A DNA stretch of 64,000 nt from Sneathia sanguinegens (GTDB lineage: Bacteria; Fusobacteriota; Fusobacteriia; Fusobacteriales; Leptotrichiaceae): assembly GCF_042033325.1 (NCBI RefSeq), contig NZ_CP160095.1; one strand, written 5' to 3'. A model generated the notes under the pieces. The model searched no databases, was not told where the DNA came from, and saw nothing but the letters and a program-made list of their open reading frames with translations. How positions within the stretch are numbered: position 1 is the first letter of the stretch; each line of letters opens with the position of its first letter. This document shows, one piece after another, positions 57,624 through 64,000 of this stretch. A program made the position numbers and the translations under genes.

Positions 57624-57992
57624 TTAAAGTACTTCTGGAGCTAATGAAACTATCTTCATGAAATTCTTAGCTCTTAGTTCTCTTGCTACAGGTCCAAATA
57701 TTCTAGTTCCTTTAATTTCTAATGAAGCTGTTAAAATTACAGCAGCATTATCATCAAATTTTATATATGACCCATCTTGTCTTTTAACTTCTTTTCTTGT
57801 TCTAACGATAACAGCTTTTACTACATCACCTTTTTTTACACTTCCATTAGGGATAGCTTCTTTAACTGATGCAACTACTATATCTCCAATTCTTCCGAAT
57901 CTTCTTTTTGATCCACCTAGAACTCTAATAACCATAATTTTCTTAGCACCAGTATTATCTGCAACGTTTAGTATTGTTTGTTGTTGAACCAC
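57624..57992 (-). CDS. rplN: ribosomal protein uL14
   Basis: 122 residues, exactly the usual length, when started at the GTG at 57990-57992 (VVQQQTILNVADN), which follows GAGGAGG by seven bases. The frame extends six codons further through the ribosome-binding site, so the longer reading is wrong. NVADNTGAKKIMVIRVLGGS is the L14 signature. Confidence 0.95.
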   Translation of the reverse strand: MVQQQTILNVADNTGAKKIMVIRVLGGSKRRFGRIGDIVVASVKEAIPNGSVKKGDVVKAVIVRTRKEVKRQDGSYIKFDDNAAVILTASLEIKGTRIFGPVARELRAKNFMKIVSLAPEVL

Positions 57993-58013
57993 TACAGTTC
58001 CTCCTCTCACTTA

Positions 58014-58268
58014 CTACTTAGCTTTTTCGATTATTTCAACTACTCTCCAATGTTTATCTTTACTTAAAGGTCTAGTTTCCATAATTCTAACTTTATCTCC
58101 AACCTTGCACTCATTTAATTCATCATGTGCTTTATATCTTTTAGAAAATTTTACTCTCTTTTTATATAATTTATGCAGTTTCATTGTTTCTTCAACTACT
58201 ACAACAGTTTTATCCATTTTATCAGAAACAACTACACCTTCTCTAACTTTTCTTTCGTTTCTTTCCAC
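58014..58268 (-). CDS. rpsQ: ribosomal protein uS17
   Basis: 84 residues. REGVVVSDKMDKTVVVVEE and GDKVRIMETRPLSKDKHWRV are S17 signatures. It is 11 bp after rpmC in the standard L29-S17-L14 order. Confidence 0.96.
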   Translation of the reverse strand: MERNERKVREGVVVSDKMDKTVVVVEETMKLHKLYKKRVKFSKRYKAHDELNECKVGDKVRIMETRPLSKDKHWRVVEIIEKAK

Positions 58269-58279
58269 AACGAAACCTC

Positions 58280-58465
58280 CTATTTCTTTTCAGTTAAGAT
58301 AGTTTTCATCTTAGCAATATCTCTCTTAACTGTTCTTATTTTAGCTGTATCTTGCAATTGTCCTAATGTTTTTTGCAGTTTCAAATTAAATAATTCAAGC
58401 TTTAATTCTTTTACTTTTGTTTCTAATTGTTCAACTGATAATTCTCTTATTTCTTTAGCTGTCAT
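58280..58465 (-). CDS. rpmC: ribosomal protein uL29
   Basis: 61 residues. The helical hairpin ELSVEQLETKVKELKLELFN and the ending RTVKRDIAKMKTIL are typical of L29. The start overlaps the rplP stop by one base. Confidence 0.95.
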   Translation of the reverse strand: MTAKEIRELSVEQLETKVKELKLELFNLKLQKTLGQLQDTAKIRTVKRDIAKMKTILTEKK

Positions 58466-58887
58466 TAGTTTTCACCACCTACTTCTTTTCTAACGAATTT
58501 AACTTTTATAGGTAATTTATGTCCTGCTTTTCTTAAAGCTTCTTTTGCTGTTTCTTCTTTAACTCCTCCAACTTCGAATAGGATTTTACCGGTTTTAACT
58601 ACTGCTACCCATCCTTCTGTATTACCTTTACCTTTACCCATTCTTGTTCCTTCTGGTCTTTTAGTATAAGGCTTGTCAGGGAATATTCTTATCCAAATTT
58701 TACCTTCTCTTTTAAATGTTCTATTTATTGTAATACGACATGCTTCAATTTGTCTTGAAGTAATCCATCCAAATTCTTTAGCAGCTAATCCAAATTCACC
58801 GAAGGCAACTGTGTTTCCTTTTGTTGCAACTCCACCAATTTTTCCTCTGAATTGCTTTCTATATTTTGTTCTCTTAGGTATTAACAT
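58465..58887 (-). CDS. rplP: ribosomal protein uL16
   Basis: 140 residues. MLIPKRTKYRKQFRGKIGG and RIFPDKPYTKRPEGTRMGKG are L16 signatures. It lies close to the A-site tRNA. The start overlaps the rpsC stop by one base. Confidence 0.97.
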   Translation of the reverse strand: MLIPKRTKYRKQFRGKIGGVATKGNTVAFGEFGLAAKEFGWITSRQIEACRITINRTFKREGKIWIRIFPDKPYTKRPEGTRMGKGKGNTEGWVAVVKTGKILFEVGGVKEETAKEALRKAGHKLPIKVKFVRKEVGGEN

Positions 58888-59543
58888 TATTCGTTTCCTC
58901 CTTCCTTTGTTGTTGGAAGTACTTCACCATTAAATATCCATACCTTGATACCTAAGGCTCCATATGTAGTATTTGCTGTTGCTACAGCATAATCTATATC
59001 TGCTCTTAATGTATGTAAAGGTACTCTTCCAGATAATGTCCATTCACTTCTTGCAATTTCAGCACCATTTAATCTACCTGAAACCATTACTTTTATACCC
59101 TTTACACCTGATTTTTCAGCTCTTTGTACTGCTTGTTGCACAGCTCTTTTATAAGCCACACGCTTTTCAATTGAAGTTGCAATTGATTCTGCAACTAATT
59201 GAGCATCTCTATTAGGGTTTTTAATTTCAGCTGCTTTAGTATTAACCTTTTTACCAGTCATTTTTTCTAATTTAGCTTTCAATGCTTCTATTTCTTGCCC
59301 TTTTCTTCCTATAAGGATACCAGCTTTTGCAGTTTCAACAATTACTGTTAATTCTGTTAATGAATTTCTTTCTATAAATATTCTTGAAATTCCAGCTTGG
59401 TAGTAATTCTTCTTTATATATTCTTTTATTTTTAAATCTTCATGAAAATTATTTAAGTAATCATCACCCTTTGCAAACCATTTAGAATTCCATGTTTTGA
59501 TAATTCCAACTCTTAGTCCTCTAGGATCTACTTTTTGTCCCAC
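58887..59543 (-). CDS. rpsC: ribosomal protein uS3
   Basis: 218 residues. The KH domain with GILIGRKGQEIEALKAKLEK and the C-terminal GRLNGAEIARSEW block are S3 signatures. It forms part of the mRNA entry tunnel. MGQKVDPRGLRVGII is the classic start. Confidence 0.97.
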   Translation of the reverse strand: MGQKVDPRGLRVGIIKTWNSKWFAKGDDYLNNFHEDLKIKEYIKKNYYQAGISRIFIERNSLTELTVIVETAKAGILIGRKGQEIEALKAKLEKMTGKKVNTKAAEIKNPNRDAQLVAESIATSIEKRVAYKRAVQQAVQRAEKSGVKGIKVMVSGRLNGAEIARSEWTLSGRVPLHTLRADIDYAVATANTTYGALGIKVWIFNGEVLPTTKEGGNE

Positions 59544-59560
59544 AGATTTACCTCCTACCT

Positions 59561-59896
59561 TTAATTTCTTTCTTCAACTTCTACAGTTATATGTGCTAAC
59601 GGCTTTCTTATTACATCTGCTCTTCCCATTGCTCTTGGATTTATTCTCTTTAAAACTGGTCCTTTATCAATTAAAATTTTTGATATATATAGCTTATCTG
59701 GATTTATTCCAAAATTATGTTCAGCATTTGCAATTGCTGATCTTAATGTTTTTTCAATTAATGGAGCCGCTTTTTTATTAGTAAATTTTAAGATATTCAA
59801 TGCTTGTAATGCATCTTTACCTCTTACTATATCTGCAACTAATCTTGCCTTTTGTGGGCTTAGTCTTTGGTAACGTAATTTAGCATATGCTGCCAT
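59561..59896 (-). CDS. rplV: ribosomal protein uL22
   Basis: 111 residues. RLSPQKARLVADIVRGKDAL and the tunnel-loop ending NPRAMGRADVIRKPLAHI are L22 signatures. Its loop lines the exit tunnel, where macrolide-resistance changes occur; no unusual insertion is visible. Confidence 0.96.
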   Translation of the reverse strand: MAAYAKLRYQRLSPQKARLVADIVRGKDALQALNILKFTNKKAAPLIEKTLRSAIANAEHNFGINPDKLYISKILIDKGPVLKRINPRAMGRADVIRKPLAHITVEVEERN

Positions 59897-59923
59897 CTCT
59901 TACTCCTTTCAATTTGTTAATAT

Positions 59924-60199
59924 TTATTTTTTCTTAACATCTTTTTTATCTTTTCCATGTCCATAGAAAGTTCTTGTAGGTGCAAATTCTCCTAATTTGT
60001 GCCCTATCATTTCATCTGTAATATATACAGGTATATGCTTCTTTCCATTGTATACTGCAAAAGTATGTCCAATAAATTCAGGGAATATTGTTGATCTTCT
60101 TGACCATGTCTTTATAACTTGTTTCTTTTCTCCCATTTTTTCAACCTTTTTCATTAAATATGAATTTACAAAAGGTCCTTTTCTTAATGAACGAGCCAT
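59924..60199 (-). CDS. rpsS: ribosomal protein uS19
   Basis: 91 residues. ARSLRKGPFVNSYLMKKVE and KTWSRRSTIFPEFIGHTFAV are S19 signatures. The 3' tail is basic (GHGKDKKDVKKK). Confidence 0.97.
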   Translation of the reverse strand: MARSLRKGPFVNSYLMKKVEKMGEKKQVIKTWSRRSTIFPEFIGHTFAVYNGKKHIPVYITDEMIGHKLGEFAPTRTFYGHGKDKKDVKKK

Positions 60200-60228
60200 T
60201 TTTCCTCCTTTATTTCATTATCTTACTG

Positions 60229-61056
60229 TTATTTCTTTCTTCCTCTTACTATGAACTTATCGCTATTCTTCTTACCTCTAGTTTTCTTTCCAAGAGTAGG
60301 TTTACCCCAAGGTGTAACTGGTGTTTTTCTACCAATTGGTGATCTACCTTCTCCACCACCATGTGGGTGATCTACTGGGTTCATTACTGATCCTCTAACA
60401 TGAGGTTTTCTTCCTAAGTGTCTATTTCTTCCAGCTTTACCTAATGAAACTAATGAATGTTCTGAATTACCAACTTCTCCTATAGTTGCCATACATTCTT
60501 TATGAATTAATCTTAATTCTCCTGATGGTAATTCAACGTGGCAATATGTTCCTTCTTTTGCAACTAATCTTGCAGATGTTCCTGCAGATCTAGCTATTTG
60601 TCCACCTTTACCTGGTAATAATTCAATATTATGAATTTGAGTACCTATAGGTAAATTCTTTAATTTTAAAGCATTCCCTGGTTTAATATCTGCTGTTTCA
60701 CCAGCTAAAACCATATCTCCTTTGTGTAATCCATTAGGAGCTAATATATATCTTTTTTCACCATCAACATAGTGTAAAAGTGCTATATTTGCTGTTCTAT
60801 TTGGATCATATTCTATAGTAGCAACCTTAGCAGGAATACCTAACTTATTTCTTTTCCAATCAATTATTCTGTATAATCTCTTATGTCCCTTTTCTCTATT
60901 TCTTCCTGTTCTATGACCGTAATTGTCAATTCCATATGCTGACTTTAATGGTTCTACTAAAGATTTTTCAGGTCTAACCTTGTCAATTTCAGTATTTACC
61001 AATATAGACATATGCCGAGTCCCACTGGTAACTGGTCTTAATTTTCTAATAGGCAT
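60229..61056 (-). CDS. rplB: ribosomal protein uL2
   Basis: 275 residues when started at MPIRKLRPVTSGTRH (ATG at 61054-61056, after GGAAGGAG). The twelve extra codons upstream have no signal. The conserved C-terminal VDHPHGGGEGRSPIGRK, needed for peptidyl transfer, is intact. A 134-bp gap separates it from rplW, unusually long for this operon. Confidence 0.96.
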   Translation of the reverse strand: MPIRKLRPVTSGTRHMSILVNTEIDKVRPEKSLVEPLKSAYGIDNYGHRTGRNREKGHKRLYRIIDWKRNKLGIPAKVATIEYDPNRTANIALLHYVDGEKRYILAPNGLHKGDMVLAGETADIKPGNALKLKNLPIGTQIHNIELLPGKGGQIARSAGTSARLVAKEGTYCHVELPSGELRLIHKECMATIGEVGNSEHSLVSLGKAGRNRHLGRKPHVRGSVMNPVDHPHGGGEGRSPIGRKTPVTPWGKPTLGKKTRGKKNSDKFIVRGRKK

Positions 61057-61114
61057 ATTATTTCTCCTTCCATTATTAAACCTATAATACACACAATCTC
61101 GTGTGTCTTTTTAA

Positions 61115-61143
61115 AATGAAAGACAAAAAAATTGTCCTTCATT
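61115..61143 (-). terminator. internal hairpin in the S10 operon (attenuator or terminator-like)
   Basis: A 12-bp stem AATGAAGGACAA / TTGTCTTTCATT on the minus strand followed by TTTTAAAAAG, inside the rplW-rplB gap. A second short hairpin ACACAC / GTGTGT follows, and a TATAAT lies upstream at 61159-61164. It could thin or regulate transcription into rplB, or form the leader of an internal promoter. Confidence 0.5.
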
Positions 61144-61190
61144 CTAAAACACAAATATTATTATATCATATTTTTTTTTATTTTACTAGC

Positions 61191-61475
61191 CTATATTTCA
61201 TATGCAGCTATTTTTTCACCTTCAGCTAATTTAACTATAGCTTTCTTATATCCTTGTATAGTATATACTGTCATTCTTGATCTTGCTTTTTTTGCTTTTG
61301 TATTCAATGTATTTACAGATACAACCTTTACTGAGAATAATTTTTCTACAGCTTCTTTTATTTGAAGCTTGTTAGCTTTTTTGTCTACAACAAATACATA
61401 TTCATTAGTATTCATTAAATCTCTAGCTTTTTCTGTATTTAATATTGGTTTTTTTATAATATCATATATTGTCAT
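61191..61475 (-). CDS. rplW: ribosomal protein uL23
   Basis: 94 residues. DIIKKPILNTEKARDLMN and the basic loop NTKAKKARSRMTVYTIQGYK are L23 signatures. It sits at the tunnel exit and docks trigger factor and SRP. The stop is 1 bp from its neighbour's start region (rplD ends at 61477). Confidence 0.95.
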   Translation of the reverse strand: MTIYDIIKKPILNTEKARDLMNTNEYVFVVDKKANKLQIKEAVEKLFSVKVVSVNTLNTKAKKARSRMTVYTIQGYKKAIVKLAEGEKIAAYEI

Positions 61476-61476
61476 A

Positions 61477-62115
61477 TTATGCTAACACCTCCTCAAGGCT
61501 TGAAAGTGCTTCCTTAGTAATTACTAATTTTTCACTCTTTAATAACCAATATACACTTATTTCACCTGGTAATAATAATTCTGTATCTTTGATATTTCTA
61601 ACAGATAAGTATAAGTAGTAATCTTTATCTTCTGATAAATCATTTACTATGAATAATTTTTTATTTGTTAAAATATCTAATGATTTTGTAAAGTCTATTA
61701 AAGTCTTTGTCTTAGGTGCTTCTAGTGCATAATCATCTATAATTACAACATTACCAGCTTGTAATCTAGTTGCTAATGCTGATTTTAACGCTAATTTTCT
61801 AACTTTTTTATTTATTTTCTTTTCATAAGATCTTGGTTTTGGCCCGTGAACAACTCCTCCACCTACCATATGTGGTGCTCTTGTTGATCCTTGTCTTGCT
61901 CTACCAGTTCCTTTTTGTCTAAATGGTTTCTTTCCACCACCAGAAACTTCAGCTCTATTCTTTGTACTTGCTGACCCTTGTCTATCCTCTGCAAGTTCAG
62001 CTGTTAACACTTCATGCATAACTGTTGCATTTGGTGTTAATGATAATAAGTCATCTCTTACTTCAACAGTTCCACTAATAGAACCATCTAATTTATATAC
62101 ATTTAAAACTGCCAT
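61477..62115 (-). CDS. rplD: ribosomal protein uL4
   Basis: 212 residues. FRQKGTGRARQGSTRAPHMV (the tunnel loop) and GGVVHGPKPRSYEKKINKKV are L4 signatures. In E. coli L4 also represses its own operon; whether the leader here supports that is unknown. Confidence 0.96.
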   Translation of the reverse strand: MAVLNVYKLDGSISGTVEVRDDLLSLTPNATVMHEVLTAELAEDRQGSASTKNRAEVSGGGKKPFRQKGTGRARQGSTRAPHMVGGGVVHGPKPRSYEKKINKKVRKLALKSALATRLQAGNVVIIDDYALEAPKTKTLIDFTKSLDILTNKKLFIVNDLSEDKDYYLYLSVRNIKDTELLLPGEISVYWLLKSEKLVITKEALSSLEEVLA

Positions 62116-62130
62116 CTTTACTCCCTTCTA

Positions 62131-62754
62131 CTATTTTTTTATTGCTTTTTTAATTACAAGATATCCTTTTTTTGCTCCTGGTACTGCACCTTTAACTAAA
62201 AGTATACCATTTTCTGCATCTATTCCAACAACTTTTAGATTTTGTACTGTAACATTTTCATTACCTAATCTTCCAGCCATTCTCTTACCTTTTGGTACAT
62301 TACTATTTGATGCTGCACCCCCAGCATTTGAACCTCCAAGTCTGTGGTTTCTTGAAACCCCATGTGTAGCTCTATTACCACCGAAATTATGTCTCTTCAT
62401 AACCCCAGCAGTTCCTTTACCTTTTGATACACCTTGGATATCAACATATTCTATACCTTCTAATGAAGCAATTGTTAATTCCTTACCTAATTCATATCCT
62501 TCGACTGAATCAACACGAAATTCTTTTACAAATTTTTTAGGAGTAATTCCTGCTTTTTTGAAAACACCCATTTCAGGTTTTTTAACTAATTTTTCTCTTT
62601 TTTCATCGAAGCCTAATGCTATTGCATTATATCCTTCTTTTTCATTTGTTTTTATTTGAACGACAAAATTTGAACCTACTTCTATAACTGTAACTGGTAC
62701 TAATTTTTTGTCTTCAAATATTTGTGTCATACCTACTTTTTTTCCTAATATCAT
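62131..62754 (-). CDS. rplC: ribosomal protein uL3
   Basis: 207 residues. MILGKKVGMTQIFEDKKLVP and SKGKGTAGVMKRHNFGGNRA are L3 signatures. AAGGAGGA precedes the ATG. The 68-bp leader before it contains two small stems (GTTGGT/ACCAAC and GTGTTA..GACAC-like), which may be regulatory. Confidence 0.96.
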   Translation of the reverse strand: MILGKKVGMTQIFEDKKLVPVTVIEVGSNFVVQIKTNEKEGYNAIALGFDEKREKLVKKPEMGVFKKAGITPKKFVKEFRVDSVEGYELGKELTIASLEGIEYVDIQGVSKGKGTAGVMKRHNFGGNRATHGVSRNHRLGGSNAGGAASNSNVPKGKRMAGRLGNENVTVQNLKVVGIDAENGILLVKGAVPGAKKGYLVIKKAIKK

Positions 62755-62822
62755 CTATTATTCCTCCTTAATATATTGGTTGGTAAACCAACTTGTATTA
62801 AAGTGTCATTGTAACACAATAA

Positions 62823-63125
62823 TTACTTAATTTCTATTCCAACACCTGATGGTAAAGTTAATGAACTTAATGAATCCATCACTTGTTGATTTGAATTTTT
62901 AACTTCAATAAATCTTCTATGTATTCTCATTTCAAATTGTTCTCTTGAATCTTTATTTACATGTACTGATCTTAGTACAGTATATTTTTTAACCTTAGTT
63001 GGTAAAGGCATAGGTCCAACTATTTCAGATCCTGATTTTTTTACAACTTCAGCTATTTTTTTTGAAGATTGATCTAACAATTTATGGTCATATGATTGAA
63101 GATGTATTCTTAATTTATTTTCCAA
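62823..63125 (-). CDS. rpsJ: ribosomal protein uS10
   Basis: 100 residues. LRIHLQSYDHKLLDQSSKKI and RSVHVNKDSREQFEMRIHRR are S10 signatures. The start is a TTG (caa at 63123-63125) preceded by GGGAGGA. It directly follows tuf, so the str and S10 operons are joined as in many bacteria. Confidence 0.95.
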   Translation of the reverse strand: MENKLRIHLQSYDHKLLDQSSKKIAEVVKKSGSEIVGPMPLPTKVKKYTVLRSVHVNKDSREQFEMRIHRRFIEVKNSNQQVMDSLSSLTLPSGVGIEIK

Positions 63126-63200
63126 AATTTTTCCTCCCTACTTTGTTTGTAGCAAGGGCAGAAGCCCTTACTACTATGTTTTCAATTAAATGTATTATTT

Positions 63201-64000
63201 TTATTTATCAATTTTAGCAACAACTCCAGAAGCAACTGTTCTTCCACCTTCTCTTATTGCAAATCTTAATCCTGGTTCCATTGCAATTGGGTGTATTAAT
63301 TTTACTTCTACTGATACATTATCTCCAGGCATTACCATTTCTACTCCTTCTGGTAATTGTACTTCTCCTGTTATATCTGTTGTTCTAAAGTAGAATTGTG
63401 GTTTGTATCCTGTGAAGAATGGTGTATGTCTTCCACCTTCTTCTTTTGTTAGAACATATATTTCTCCCTTGAATTCTGTATGTGGTGTTATTGTTCCTGG
63501 TTTTGCTAATACTTGTCCTCTTTCTACTTCTTCTTTCTTAACTCCTCTTAGTAATGCTCCTATATTATCCCCTGCTTGTCCTTGGTCTAATAATTTTCTG
63601 AACATTTCTATTCCTGTTACTGTTGTCTTTGATGTTGGCTTGATTCCTACTATTTCTACTTCATCCCCAACTTTTACAACTCCTCTTTCTACTCTTCCTG
63701 TTACTACTGTTCCTCTTCCTGTTATTGTCATAACATCTTCTATTGGCATCAAGAATGGTTCATCTATTGGTCTATTTGGTGTTGGAATGTAGTCATCTAC
63801 TGCCTTAATTAATTCTAAGATTTGTTCTTCTGCTTTTGCATCTCCTTCTAAGGCTTTTAATGCTGATCCCTTTATTACTGGTATTTCATCTCCTGGGAAT
63901 CCATATTCAGTTAATAATTCTCTTACTTCCATTTCTACTAATTCTAGTAATTCTTCATCATCAACCATGTCTACTTTATTTAAGAATACTACTATGTAAG
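63201..64000 (-). CDS. tuf: elongation factor Tu, C-terminal two thirds, cut by window edge
   Basis: The frame is open to the right edge. It reads [11 protein letters not shown] (the G4 motif NKVD of the GTPase) and then [19 protein letters not shown]. The shorter reading from the Met at 63968 is only an internal start. Domains 2 and 3 are complete ([33 protein letters not shown]-like, and the end [11 protein letters not shown]). EF-Tu brings aminoacyl-tRNA to the ribosome. The N-terminal P-loop lies outside the window. Confidence 0.96.
   Translation of the reverse strand, partial: [265 protein letters not shown]

Noticed and set aside
57993..58010. Six extra N-terminal codons of rplN
   Set aside because: They encode the Shine-Dalgarno; the GTG at 57990-57992 gives the standard 122-residue protein.
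63201..63968. A 255-residue protein starting at [10 protein letters not shown]
   Set aside because: This is an internal Met of EF-Tu; the frame stays open upstream (FLNKVDM) to the window edge.

Overview
The window is very AT-rich, low-GC DNA from a Gram-negative-type (diderm) fermentative bacterium. Outer-membrane proteins sit beside an F-type ATP synthase whose c subunit carries the Na+ ligand signature, and the ribosomal-protein order and codon use look fusobacterial. My best guess is the phylum Fusobacteriota, family Leptotrichiaceae (Sneathia/Streptobacillus type). This is judged from protein style only; the 16S gene in the window (about 13479-14998, minus strand) would settle it.

Layout. 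1-2656: two tandem trimeric autotransporter adhesins (the left one cut by the window edge) sharing a 129-bp direct repeat. 2785-9632: complete atp operon (atpI-like, B, E, F, H, A, G, D, C) with its own promoter and terminator. 9973-15120: a complete rrn operon on the minus strand (16S, tRNA-Ile, tRNA-Ala, 23S, 5S, tRNA-Asn) with a near-consensus promoter and a terminator. 15154-21240: manA, an outer-membrane barrel with a His-rich loop, a DUF898-like membrane protein, leuS and a small secreted protein. 21496-33170: a hexuronate/glucuronide locus. A LacI-type regulator and KDPG aldolase (eda) lie on the plus strand and converge on a minus-strand operon of uxaC, uxuA, uxuB, a GPH-family symporter, a HAD hydrolase, a GH3 hexosaminidase-like enzyme and a beta-glucuronidase (uidA). 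The two transcription units start from near-identical promoter/operator copies that form an approximately 85-bp inverted repeat about 10.4 kb apart. No KDG kinase gene is visible, but a possible relic of one overlaps the eda start.

33399-42389 is an accessory island. It holds a type III restriction-modification system (res, mod), a second full mod with the same ends but a different central recognition region, a third decayed mod copy, a HEPN-like protein, an orphan CdiA C-terminal toxin/immunity pair fused to the broken mod, a second immunity relic and a broken fic gene. 42466-52347: a P1B-type Zn/Cd ATPase, rpmF, a MATE exporter, AhpC with a stand-alone AhpF N-terminal domain, a GntR-ABC operon, a PTS IIA protein, a peptide-binding lipoprotein and an unknown membrane protein. 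52363-64000: tuf (cut by the right edge) followed by a merged S10-spc ribosomal operon from rpsJ to secY, all minus strand.

How it fits together. The uid/uxu/GH3 locus is a coherent route for importing glucuronate-containing oligosaccharides, possibly glycosaminoglycan disaccharides, cleaving them and feeding glucuronate towards KDG/KDPG. The accessory island looks like a site where mod specificity cassettes and CDI toxin/immunity cassettes have been shuffled. I saw no CRISPR array, intact insertion sequence or prophage.
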